The notes under the pieces: model-generated
Database searches by the model: none
What the model saw: the letters and a program-made list of their open reading frames with translations, nothing else
Told to the model about the DNA's origin: nothing
From: Candidatus Rubneribacter avistercoris
GTDB taxonomy: Bacteria > Actinomycetota > Coriobacteriia > Coriobacteriales > Eggerthellaceae
Direction of reading: 5' to 3'
DNA: 49,994 nt
Assembly: GCA_019115845.1 (NCBI GenBank)
Contig: DXCU01000025.1
Coordinates: 1 to 49,994 of the forward strand
In this document: one piece after another, positions 10,001 through 17,207 of the stretch
Layout of the letters: each line of letters begins with the position of its first letter
Numbering within the stretch: the first letter of the stretch is position 1
Position numbers and translations under genes: made by a program

Positions 10001-10378
10001 ATGAAAGCGAAGATGGTCCACCGCTGCATCCACGTCCTCGACCTTGAGAAGTCGCTCGCGTTCTACGAGCGCGCGCTCGGCCTGACCGTGCAGCGCCGCA
10101 TGGGACCAAAGGACGGCTCGTGGGAAAACGTGTTCATCGGCAACGGCGAAACCGACTTCCAGGTGGAGCTCACCTGGAACCGCGGCCGAACGGAGCCCTA
10201 CGTCAACGGCGGGCGCGACACGCACCTGGCCTTCGAGGTGGACGACATGGACGCGGCGCGCGCCCTGCACGAGGAGATGGGCTGCGTGTGCTTCGTGAAC
10301 GAGCGCATGGGCATCTACTTCATCGAGGACCCCGACGGCTGCTGGCTCGAGATCGTCCCGGCCGACCGCGCACAGTAA
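10001..10378 (+). CDS. VOC-superfamily (glyoxalase I-like) protein
   Basis: A 125-residue single-module pair protein of the vicinal-oxygen-chelate fold. It begins HRCIHVLDLEKSLAFYERALGL, the first beta-alpha-beta with a candidate His metal ligand, and shows DFQVELTWN, THLAFEVDDMDAARALHEEMG and the closing YFIEDPDGCWLEIVP with the terminal Glu ligand. This pattern is close to lactoylglutathione lyase, but substrate is not proven; glutathione is often absent from such bacteria. AGGAG lies upstream of the ATG. A 12-base gap separates it from the LytTR gene, so they are probably cotranscribed. Confidence 0.88.
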   Translation: MKAKMVHRCIHVLDLEKSLAFYERALGLTVQRRMGPKDGSWENVFIGNGETDFQVELTWNRGRTEPYVNGGRDTHLAFEVDDMDAARALHEEMGCVCFVNERMGIYFIEDPDGCWLEIVPADRAQ

Positions 10379-10390
10379 ACGGGAAGCTCC

Positions 10391-11407
10391 GTGGCCGAGT
10401 ACGCCTCCGCAGACAAGCTGCTCGCCGACCTGAGCGAAAGCGCGCACATCGAGTGCGGCCGCGAGGCGTCGGTTGCGCTGGCGCGCGCCGTGCGCCGGCG
10501 CTTCGCCACGCGCCGCTGCGCGTTCGCACTGGAGGCCGACGCGGGTTGCCCGCGCGACACGGTGACCTCCCACCTGCGCTTCTTCAGCCAGCTGGCCGGC
10601 GGCGCCGTGCATCACGAGGACGCCGTCGCCCACTTCGGCCTGCGCGGCATCGCCCGCGCCAATCTGCGCGACCTTCCCGCCTCCCAAGCAGCGCTCGTGC
10701 GGCTGGCGCGCGCGAGCCTGTTCCAGCCGGAGGTCTGCCTGATCGAGCGCCCGCTGTCCGACCTCGACCCCGAAGGGCGCGCGAGCGCGCTCGCGTGGAT
10801 GTCCGAGGCCGAGGAGCGCGGCTGCCGCTTCATCACCACGCTGCAGCCCCTGCGCGAGGCGCTGCTCATGCCGGGCGTCGCCCTGTGGTGCGAGGACGGG
10901 CGCTTCATCGAGGTGGCGCGCGAGGAGGAGGACGGCCCCGCGGCCCCCGACGACGGAGCGTTCGACGAGGTGCGCGTGTGCAAGATCCCCGCGAAGGCCG
11001 ACGCGGCCACACTTCTGTTCGACCCGCGCGAGATCGACTTCATCGAAAGCGCCAACAAGCAAAACCACGTGTCAGTGCGCGGCTCGCTCTACCCCACCCC
11101 GCTCACGATGGACGAGCTGGATGAGGAGCTTTCGCGCTTCGGCTTCTTCCGCTGCCACCGCTCCTACATCGTGAACGCGCAGCGGGTGGCTAAGGTGGAG
11201 CGCTACACGCGCAACAGCTTCAACCTCACGCTGAACGATGCGAACCGCACCTCCATCCCGCTGTCCAAGGGACGTGCGCAGGAGCTGCACGAACGGCTGG
11301 GCCTCACGCGCGAGGCCCGCGCGGCGCAGGGCGGGCGAAGCGGGCAGCCCGAGCGCCCCGCGCGCGGCGGGCGCGAAGGCGATGCGGCGAAAGGAGGCCC
11401 GCGATGA
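10391..11407 (+). CDS. LytTR DNA-binding regulator with a degenerate ABC-ATPase-like N-terminal domain
   Basis: A 338-residue regulator. Residues about 10-185 resemble the half of an ABC ATPase that carries the signature and Walker B (LRDLPASQAALVRLARASL, then EVCLIERPLSDLDPEGRA), but no Walker A is present and the Walker B Asp is changed, so it should not hydrolyse ATP. Residues about 205-305 form a LytTR domain (IDFIESANKQNHVSV, RFGFFRCHRSYIVNAQRVA). The tail is low-complexity. GTG start at 10391; only a weak GAAG precedes it. Its stop overlaps the permease ATG by 4 bases. Probably senses or controls the associated ABC-2 transporter(s). Confidence 0.85.
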   Translation: MAEYASADKLLADLSESAHIECGREASVALARAVRRRFATRRCAFALEADAGCPRDTVTSHLRFFSQLAGGAVHHEDAVAHFGLRGIARANLRDLPASQAALVRLARASLFQPEVCLIERPLSDLDPEGRASALAWMSEAEERGCRFITTLQPLREALLMPGVALWCEDGRFIEVAREEEDGPAAPDDGAFDEVRVCKIPAKADAATLLFDPREIDFIESANKQNHVSVRGSLYPTPLTMDELDEELSRFGFFRCHRSYIVNAQRVAKVERYTRNSFNLTLNDANRTSIPLSKGRAQELHERLGLTREARAAQGGRSGQPERPARGGREGDAAKGGPR

Positions 11408-12177
11408 CGGCCCCGGCCCCGGGCGCGCTGCGGCCCCTGCGCGCCGCAGCGGTCCTCGCCCGCAAGTACCTCGCCGACCTCGCGCGCAACCCCGCGATGA
11501 CGCTGAGCGCCGCCATCCCCGTGCTGTGCTCGCTGTTCTTCCGCCTCGTCTGGGCCGAGCAGTCCGGGCTTTCCCCCGACGCCCTGGCGCTCGTCGCGAC
11601 CGCGATGCTCTACGCCGTCATGTTCGAGGCCCTGATGGCGTCCTCGATGTTCGTCATGTACGCGATGGCCGAGGAGCAGGAGAAAGGAGCGCTCGGCACG
11701 CTGCTGCGCTGCGGCGTGACGCGGGGCCAGACCGTCGCCGCGCGCCTCGCGTCGGGGTTCGCCGCGTTCGCCGTGTCGTGCGCGGCATGCTGCCTTTTGC
11801 TGCTTCCCGATCCGACCGTCGCGCTCCCCATCGCGCTCATCAGCATCGCAAGCCAGCTGCCGCTCATCCTCGCCGGCGCCGCCCTGGGGCTGCGCGCCCG
11901 CACGCAGATGTCCACGATGACGCTGTCGGTCCCCCTCTTCATCGTGGGCATGCTGCCGTTTCTCCTCTCCGGCACCGAGGCCGCCGCGCCCATCGCGCCG
12001 TACCTTCCCAACGGCGGCGCGTTTCCCTTCGTGCACGCGCTCGTCGTTGGCGGCAACCCCTTGCCCGCGCTGCTGACCGCCCTTATCACGACCGCCCTGT
12101 GGACCGCTGCCACCGCCCTCCTTCTGGCGTGGATGCTACGAAAGGAGCGACGGGAAGAGGACGCGTTCGGAAAGTAG
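11404..12177 (+). CDS. ABC-2 type transporter permease
   Basis: A 257-residue, roughly six-helix membrane protein. MYAMAEEQEKGALGTLLRCG is the conserved cytoplasmic loop of ABC-2 permeases. It is paralogous to the permease at 15952-16695 in length and layout (the same E-E-x-E-K-x-x-L-x-T-L loop followed by a long hydrophobic half). Start ATG overlaps the LytTR stop (ATGA), so translation is coupled. No intact ATPase lies beside it; the nearest is at 15108, beyond the repeat/nuclease block, or the dead ABC domain of the LytTR protein is its partner. Confidence 0.87.
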   Translation: MTAPAPGALRPLRAAAVLARKYLADLARNPAMTLSAAIPVLCSLFFRLVWAEQSGLSPDALALVATAMLYAVMFEALMASSMFVMYAMAEEQEKGALGTLLRCGVTRGQTVAARLASGFAAFAVSCAACCLLLLPDPTVALPIALISIASQLPLILAGAALGLRARTQMSTMTLSVPLFIVGMLPFLLSGTEAAAPIAPYLPNGGAFPFVHALVVGGNPLPALLTALITTALWTAATALLLAWMLRKERREEDAFGK

Positions 12178-12277
12178 CGGGGGCGCCGCCGCGCAGCGAG
12201 GACGGGCTGCCGCGCATCCTCGGGACGGCCGCCGCGCCGTCCAGCCGGCACCGAGCGCATGCCCATCGCCTCGAAGC

Positions 12278-12480
12278 GGCACGGATCGCGTCTTGTGCAT
12301 AGGCCACCAAGCGCCTTCTCATCCCAACGAAAGCGTTTCCCCAGTTCGAGACTCTCGCCAAAACCGCCACCGGCCCTTCAGCGGGCTTTTTCGAAGGAAA
12401 ACCTATGCACAAGACGCGATCCGTGCCAGTTCGGGCCGAACTCTCTGCTGAACCAGGATTGACACGGATCCCGCAGGGCG
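12278..12480. repeat. palindromic repeat unit U3
   Basis: A perfect 26-bp inverted repeat, arms 12278-12303 and 12402-12427, containing GCGTCTTGTGCATAG, with a 98-bp loop. The right arm runs on into a stretch (to about 12454) that matches unit U5 at 50 of 51 positions (12404-12454 against 14382-14432), then GGATTGACACGGATCC at 12456-12471. It occupies most of the gap 12178-12548 between the permease and nuclease-like copy 2, directly past that gene's 3' end. Confidence 0.9.
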
Positions 12481-12548
12481 GCTCGGCGAGGGGCCGCCCC
12501 CTCCGCCAAACCACCGTTGGCGCGGCCCTGTCAGCGCGAAGCGCACTG

Positions 12549-13574
12549 TCAGCAGCGCCACCCGTCGGCAGGACGCCGATCACCCTCGCACCTGCGCCCG
12601 ACATACCCGAGCCCCCGCCCTTCGCCAAATCGCAGAAGCTGACGACGAAGCTCGGCACGCGCCCGCGTCCACTCGCGTCCGCCCATGCGCAACCGCCTTC
12701 CGAGCTTTTTAGCGACGACGTGCGCGAGCCGATCCATCTCATCGCAATCGAGCACCTGCCGCCTCGTGGCGGTGATCACAGTCATCCCGAGCGAGGCCAG
12801 TCCGTTGCGTCGGGTCGCATCCCGAGCGATGCGACCCGACCCCGTATGGACAAGGTCGCTGTCGTACTCCACGTCCAATCGGGCCTCGGACCAAAACATA
12901 TCGCACACGTAATACCCGTTCGCGGACGCTTTGCGGCCGCTGCGATCGATGTCGACCCGATGGTTCAGAAGGGGCATCGGCAAGCCGTACCCTCCGAAGC
13001 GAGGCGGAAGGCACAGCAGCAAGACGACGACCGCCTCCATAGGAGAACGCGCGTCGTCGCGCACGTAGGCAAGCGTTCGACCAAGCGCCCTCGCACCCTT
13101 CGCACCCTTCATGACCCTGGCGAACCTGACCAGTTGCGCGCGGGTGATCAAGGGATCGCAATCGACGAATCCGCGCGGATCATCAGGGTAAAGACGGTAA
13201 CCGCCACAGAATTCAAGACAGAGCTCGGCAAGACGGGGCAAGGGCAGCTTCCTCGCTCCGTGCAGAAGACAGAGTCCGGGACCCTCCACGAGCAATCCAT
13301 CCGGCGCTTCAAGCACGAAGCGAGGTGCCGTACGCACCGGAGCCGCATGGCAGACCACGCCCTCAAGCAAACGGCGCTCCGAAGCGTCACCCACCAACAA
13401 ATGAACGGGGCGTTCGAGAAAACCGCAGCCCGCATGCCCCAACCGCCCGACCTCCTCCGAGCGGGGAACAAGAGACGGCAGCCGTCGCCCCTGAAGCGGG
13501 GCAAGCCGCAGCGAAGACGCCCCCGCCTCGCGCAGGTAGGCAACAGCGGATCGATGGCTCAAGCAGAGCGTCAT
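12549..13574 (-). CDS. DUF559/Vsr-like putative endonuclease, copy 2
   Basis: A 341-residue paralogue of 4148-5152. Shared blocks in the same order: TLCLSHRSAVAYLR at the start, HLLVGD, GYGLPMPLLNHRVD, then the C-terminal CDMFWSEARLDVEYDSD, RIARDATRRNGLASLGM and TVITATRRQV. The last three fit a PD-(D/E)XK nuclease core of DUF559/Vsr type. Start at 13574 is supported by alignment to the first copy rather than by a strong ribosome site (GGAA only). It is flanked by repeat units U3 on its 3' side and U4/U5 upstream. Its strand is opposite to the ABC genes on both sides. Function unproven. Confidence 0.75.
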   Translation of the reverse strand: MTLCLSHRSAVAYLREAGASSLRLAPLQGRRLPSLVPRSEEVGRLGHAGCGFLERPVHLLVGDASERRLLEGVVCHAAPVRTAPRFVLEAPDGLLVEGPGLCLLHGARKLPLPRLAELCLEFCGGYRLYPDDPRGFVDCDPLITRAQLVRFARVMKGAKGARALGRTLAYVRDDARSPMEAVVVLLLCLPPRFGGYGLPMPLLNHRVDIDRSGRKASANGYYVCDMFWSEARLDVEYDSDLVHTGSGRIARDATRRNGLASLGMTVITATRRQVLDCDEMDRLAHVVAKKLGRRLRMGGREWTRARAELRRQLLRFGEGRGLGYVGRRCEGDRRPADGWRC

Positions 13575-13768
13575 CGTTCCGAAGAAGCGACGCGGATCCG
13601 GCGGAAAGAACCCGTCGGGCGGTGCGCTCTTCCTATCTCCGCCCCCTTCAGCAGCTGGATCAACCGCATGGTTTCCATCCCCTCTCTAACCGTCCTGCAC
13701 TCATTCGATAATAACATGCTTGAACTGCTGTTTCTTTTGCAAAAAAGCCATACGTCTCCAGCGCCAAC

Positions 13769-13831
13769 CCAACGCGGATTCGGCAGATCGTCCGCAAAAT
13801 CCAACGCGGTTCCAATGTCGATCCAACGCGG
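13769..13831. repeat. 22-bp-period direct repeats upstream of nuclease-like copy 2
   Basis: The 9-mer CCAACGCGG starts at 13769, 13801 and 13823 (spacings 32 and 22). On the minus strand the units read TTGGATCGACATTGGAACCG and variants. The same family of 22-bp units recurs at 16991-17056. Confidence 0.7.
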
Positions 13832-13964
13832 ATCAAGCACCCCTAATGAACGCATCGAGAATTCCCGACAAACCTCGGAGCGCCTTGCTGCAACCCTGCG
13901 GGAATATCCCCAGAGGCCCCTCTCAAACAGATTCTTAAAAGGCCGCGCCCTCTCCGATAAGCCA

Positions 13965-14236
13965 GGATTGACATAGGCCGGCCGAACTTGCAGGTTGGCC
14001 GCAAATGACGCCCTGTGGCACTCCGGACAGTCAATCCGGCCCGCTGGGCCGTGCGATTCGCGCGAACCAGGGTTTCTCCGGGCGGGAAGGGGCTGAGGGC
14101 AGAGAACCGGCCCCTCGCGTGCCGCAGGGCGCTGTTTGCGGCCAACCTTGCGGGCGGCCTTTCGACGAGCCGCCGCCGGCGCGGACCCGCGTCGGCGGGT
14201 TTTCGCTCGACGAGTCGACCCGGCCTATGTCAATCC
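13965..14236. repeat. palindromic repeat unit U4
   Basis: Outer arms 13965-13980 and 14221-14236 are a perfect 16-bp inverted pair (GGATTGACATAGGCCG and its complement). Inner arms 13990-14021 and 14119-14151 match at 28 of 33 positions with one gap. The loop between them holds no gene. U4 abuts U5, sharing the block near 14221-14250. With U5 and the 22-bp repeats it fills the gene-free stretch 13575-14765. Confidence 0.85.
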
Positions 14237-14460
14237 CGGTTTCTAGCAGAGAGGGTGCGCCGAAACGGCAGAAAACGCGTCTTGTGCATAGATCCGGAAG
14301 GGTCAGACCTGCATCGAGGATTTGCGACCTGGCGTTTTGCCGACGGGGAAGCGCAGCGCGTCCGCTTCGATCGGTAAAACTTATGCACAAGACGCGATCC
14401 GTGCCACTTCGGGCCGAACTCTCTGCTGAACCGCCGCTGACGCAGATCCCGTCGGTGGCG
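14237..14460. repeat. palindromic repeat unit U5
   Basis: Inner arms 14276-14290 and 14382-14396 are a perfect 15-bp inverted pair containing GTCTTGTGCATA. Outward, both flanks carry degenerate copies of CTCTCTGCT.GAACC (14421-14432 on plus, about 14240-14255 on minus). The right arm is nearly identical to U3 over 51 bases. From 14461 to 14765 I see only short GC-rich repeats such as two copies of TGCTCCTCTCGTCGC near 14620-14655. Confidence 0.85.
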
Positions 14461-14765
14461 GCTTGGCGGAGAGGGACCGAATTCCGCGCCGGAAAAGCCC
14501 TCGTCGGCGGCAACGCGAAAGAACGGAGGCGAGGGCGTTGAAAACGGGGCGGAGGGCGGGAAGCGGGAATGGAGAACGGAAAGCAGCGCGACCGATCAGG
14601 CGCGCGTCGCGCCGACCCCTTGCTCCTCTCGTCGCCCCCACTGCTCCTCTCGTCGCGAAGCGGCTCCTGATGTCGGGCTTTTCTTGCGCGGCGCCGGGGC
14701 GGGCGCGATGATGCGCTGCGTCAGATCCGCGGCGTACGCGCCGCGCGAAGAGAAAGGGAACCGTC

Positions 14766-15098
14766 ATGATAACCGCAAGCCAACTATCCATGCTGGTGCT
14801 GGGGCTTGGCCTCATCTGCGTGGTGAGCATGGCGCTGCACATGCGCCACGAGCGCACGCTCAAACGCGTGGAGGCGCTGGAGCAGCGCTCGGAGGAGCTT
14901 GAGGCGTCGCTTGTCACCCTCGCCGCCCGCAGTACCTCCGCCGCCCCCGCGCCCGGGCACGCCGCCATATCCGGGCGCGAAGGCGCAGCGACCGGGCACG
15001 CCGCCTCGGCGAAGGCCGCGGCTCCGTCCGCATCCGCGCCCGCGACCCTGCGCGACTCCGTCCGCGCCTCCAACCCCGCCCCCGCGCCCGCCCGTTAG
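14766..15098 (+). CDS. small membrane-anchored coiled-coil protein
   Basis: A 110-residue protein I cannot assign to a named family. One N-terminal transmembrane helix (SMLVLGLGLICVVSMALHM) is followed by a short coiled coil (ERTLKRVEALEQRSEELEASL) and an Ala/Ser/Pro-rich tail. AAAGGGAA lies upstream of the ATG. It is 9 bases before the ABC ATPase gene, so it is probably an accessory component of that transporter. Confidence 0.7.
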   Translation: MITASQLSMLVLGLGLICVVSMALHMRHERTLKRVEALEQRSEELEASLVTLAARSTSAAPAPGHAAISGREGAATGHAASAKAAAPSASAPATLRDSVRASNPAPAPAR

Positions 15099-15107
15099 GA
15101 GGCCCCC

Positions 15108-15950
15108 ATGAGCACCCTGCTCTCCACCGAGGACGTGTGCCTCAGCTTCAAAGGCAAGCGCGTCCTCGACCACCTCTCCTTCTCCGTAGCGCGCGGGGAG
15201 TGCTTCGGGTTTCTCGGCCCGTCGGGCGCGGGCAAGACCACCACCATCAAGTTGCTCACGCGCCAGCTGACGAAGGATTCCGGCCGCATCAGCCTGTTCG
15301 GCCGCCCCATCGAGCACGCCACGAACGCCGACTACGAGCGCATCGGCATCCTGTCGGACACAAGCGCCCTCTACGAGCGCATGAGCATCGAGGACAACCT
15401 GCGCTTCTACGCGAAGATACGCGGCGTGACCGGCAACAACATCCCCACGCTGCTCGAGCGCATGGGACTTGCCAACGATCGCAAGACGCTCGTGAAGAAC
15501 TGCTCGAAGGGCATGCGCCAGCGTGCCGCGCTCCTGGCCGCCCTCGTGCACGGCCCCGAGCTTTTGTTCCTCGACGAGCCCACGAGCGGCCTCGACCCCG
15601 CCGCCCGCGCCGAGGTGCACAAGATGCTGCGCGAGCTGAAGGGCGCGGGCGTCACGGTGTTCCTCACCACGCACGACATGGCCGAGGCCGAGGAGCTGTG
15701 CGACCGCGTGGGCATCTTGAACGAGGGGTCGCTCGCGGCCTGCGACGCGCCCGACGCGCTGCGCCTGCGGTTCGCGCGCAACGAGGTGATCGTGCGCCTG
15801 GCCGACGGACGCATCCTGCGCACGACGAAGGACGAGTCCGGAGCCAAGGAGGTGGCCCAGGCTCTGGCCTCGGGCGCGTGCCTGTCCATCCACTCGGTGG
15901 AACCCGACCTCGAAGAGGTGTTCCTCGAGCTTACGGGAAGGGAGTTCTAA
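15108..15950 (+). CDS. ABC transporter ATP-binding protein
   Basis: A 280-residue ATPase of the drug/lantibiotic-export (CcmA/BcrA-like) type, energising the permease encoded next. Walker A GPSGAGKTTT, Q-loop region GILSDTSALYERMS, signature CSKGMRQRAALLAAL, Walker B ELLFLDEPTSGLDP and H-loop TTHDMAEAEEL are all intact, followed by a C-terminal regulatory tail of about 70 residues. The ATG has AGGAGG at good distance. One base separates its stop from the permease start. This is the only fully competent ATPase near the LytTR/ABC-2 genes. Confidence 0.95.
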   Translation: MSTLLSTEDVCLSFKGKRVLDHLSFSVARGECFGFLGPSGAGKTTTIKLLTRQLTKDSGRISLFGRPIEHATNADYERIGILSDTSALYERMSIEDNLRFYAKIRGVTGNNIPTLLERMGLANDRKTLVKNCSKGMRQRAALLAALVHGPELLFLDEPTSGLDPAARAEVHKMLRELKGAGVTVFLTTHDMAEAEELCDRVGILNEGSLAACDAPDALRLRFARNEVIVRLADGRILRTTKDESGAKEVAQALASGACLSIHSVEPDLEEVFLELTGREF

Positions 15951-15951
15951 C

Positions 15952-16695
15952 ATGGATGCCGCTTTGCGCAAAACCGTCGCGCTGCTTGGGAAGGACGCCC
16001 GCGACATGGTGAGAAACCCCACCATGCTCGTATGCTGCCTGCTGCCCTTGGCCTTCATCGTCCTGTTCGACAAGACGATGGGCGCAAACGTGGACGCGAA
16101 CGGCGAGGCCGCACAAAGCGCCTTCGACGCCATGATGCTGTCCTACGCGCTGCTGTTCACGTCCACGATGGTGTCGTCCATGGCCACGACCACCGCCATC
16201 GCCGAGGAGCGGGAGAAGAGCACCCTGCGCACGCTCATGCTGGCGAACGTGGGGGCGGGGCAGATCCTGCTGTCGCGCGGGATAGTGGCGCTCGCCGTCA
16301 TCGCCATCGTGGACGCGGCCTGCTACCTTGCGCTGGGCCAGCCGGCCGAGGGGCTTGCGGCGTTTCTGGCCATCGGCATGGCGGGGTCGGTGCCCATCGT
16401 GCTCGTCTCGCTGCTCATGGGCCTGGCGGCACGCGACCAGATGTCGGCGGGGCTTTTGAGCATGCCCATCCTGCTCGTGGGCATTGCGCCCATGCTCTCG
16501 CCCTACCTCGACGGGTTCTCGGAGATCGCCGTATACCTGCCCACCGGAGGCATGAACGAGCTGGGCGCGCTCCTGGCGAAAGGCGCGCTGCTCACCCCCG
16601 ACGCCCTGCCGCCCGTCCTCGGCATGCTCGCCTGGATAGTCGCGGCCGGGGCGGCCTTCGCGCTCGTCTACCGCCGGCTTTCCCGGGACAACTGA
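15952..16695 (+). CDS. ABC-2 type transporter permease
   Basis: A 247-residue permease with about six helices, partner of the ATPase just upstream. The cytoplasmic loop TAIAEEREKSTLRTLMLANV is the ABC-2 hallmark, and PTGGMNELGALL near the C-terminus is typical. Related to 11404-12177. Exported substrate unknown. Confidence 0.92.
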   Translation: MDAALRKTVALLGKDARDMVRNPTMLVCCLLPLAFIVLFDKTMGANVDANGEAAQSAFDAMMLSYALLFTSTMVSSMATTTAIAEEREKSTLRTLMLANVGAGQILLSRGIVALAVIAIVDAACYLALGQPAEGLAAFLAIGMAGSVPIVLVSLLMGLAARDQMSAGLLSMPILLVGIAPMLSPYLDGFSEIAVYLPTGGMNELGALLAKGALLTPDALPPVLGMLAWIVAAGAAFALVYRRLSRDN

Positions 16696-17207
16696 CGCGC
16701 GGCCGGGATCGCCGCCCCCCTGCCGCGCGACCGCCTTTGACGACGCGGGCAACCCGGGCGCAGGCCGCCGCGAGCATGCGCCGGCGCGAGGCGCTGCGGG
16801 ACCCGTGCCGGCACGGGCGCAGTCCGGCGCGGACGCGGGTCCCGCAGGCGCGGTCCGGCGCATCGCCATCGCGCCCGCCCGCAAGGCACCGGCCCTCAGC
16901 GCTCAGCGCAAGACGGCTCGCGCAAGCCGCATGCCTCTCCCCGCACGCCCCTCTCATCGCGCACCTCCCATCTATCTGGGATTTTGCAAATCGCGCTGGA
17001 TCGGCGACAGAATCCGGCTGGATCCGCGTCAGAGTTCGGCTTGACTCCCGTCGAAAGCGCGAAAAAAGCGCGGGGAAGGCGCGTCGGATCCACGCAAGAT
17101 CCAAGCGGTTTTTCGCTGGACGTGCGTCATCTGCGCGCTGGACGGCCTCGCTATGATGGGAGCACGGCGCCAAGGCGGTGCCGCCATCGGCAAGAAAGGG
17201 AGGGGCC
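16696..17207. other. gene-free region with 22-bp repeat array upstream of the adhesin gene
   Basis: No plausible gene in this 512-bp stretch. Its right half (16991-17152) holds degenerate 22-bp direct repeats, described separately. TATGAT at 17152-17157, some 50 bases upstream of the adhesin start, could be a -10 box. The left half is plain GC-rich sequence. Confidence 0.6.
16991..17056 (+). repeat. three tandem 22-bp repeats
   Basis: Units begin at 16991, 17013 and 17035. The first two share GCTGGATC.GCG.CAGA; the third is more divergent (GGCTTGACTCCCGTC). Further relatives with GCTGGACG occur at about 17114 and 17137. Two helical turns per unit would suit a repeated protein-binding site. 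The same motif family is seen at 13769-13831. Confidence 0.7.

Noticed and set aside
13571..13855. Minus-strand 94-codon frame upstream of nuclease-like copy 2
   Set aside because: Its repeated PRW residues are just translation of the 22-bp DNA repeats; no homology and no ribosome site.
13769..17152. CRISPR array made of the 22-bp repeats
   Set aside because: Units are tandem without unique spacers, degenerate, and no cas genes are present.
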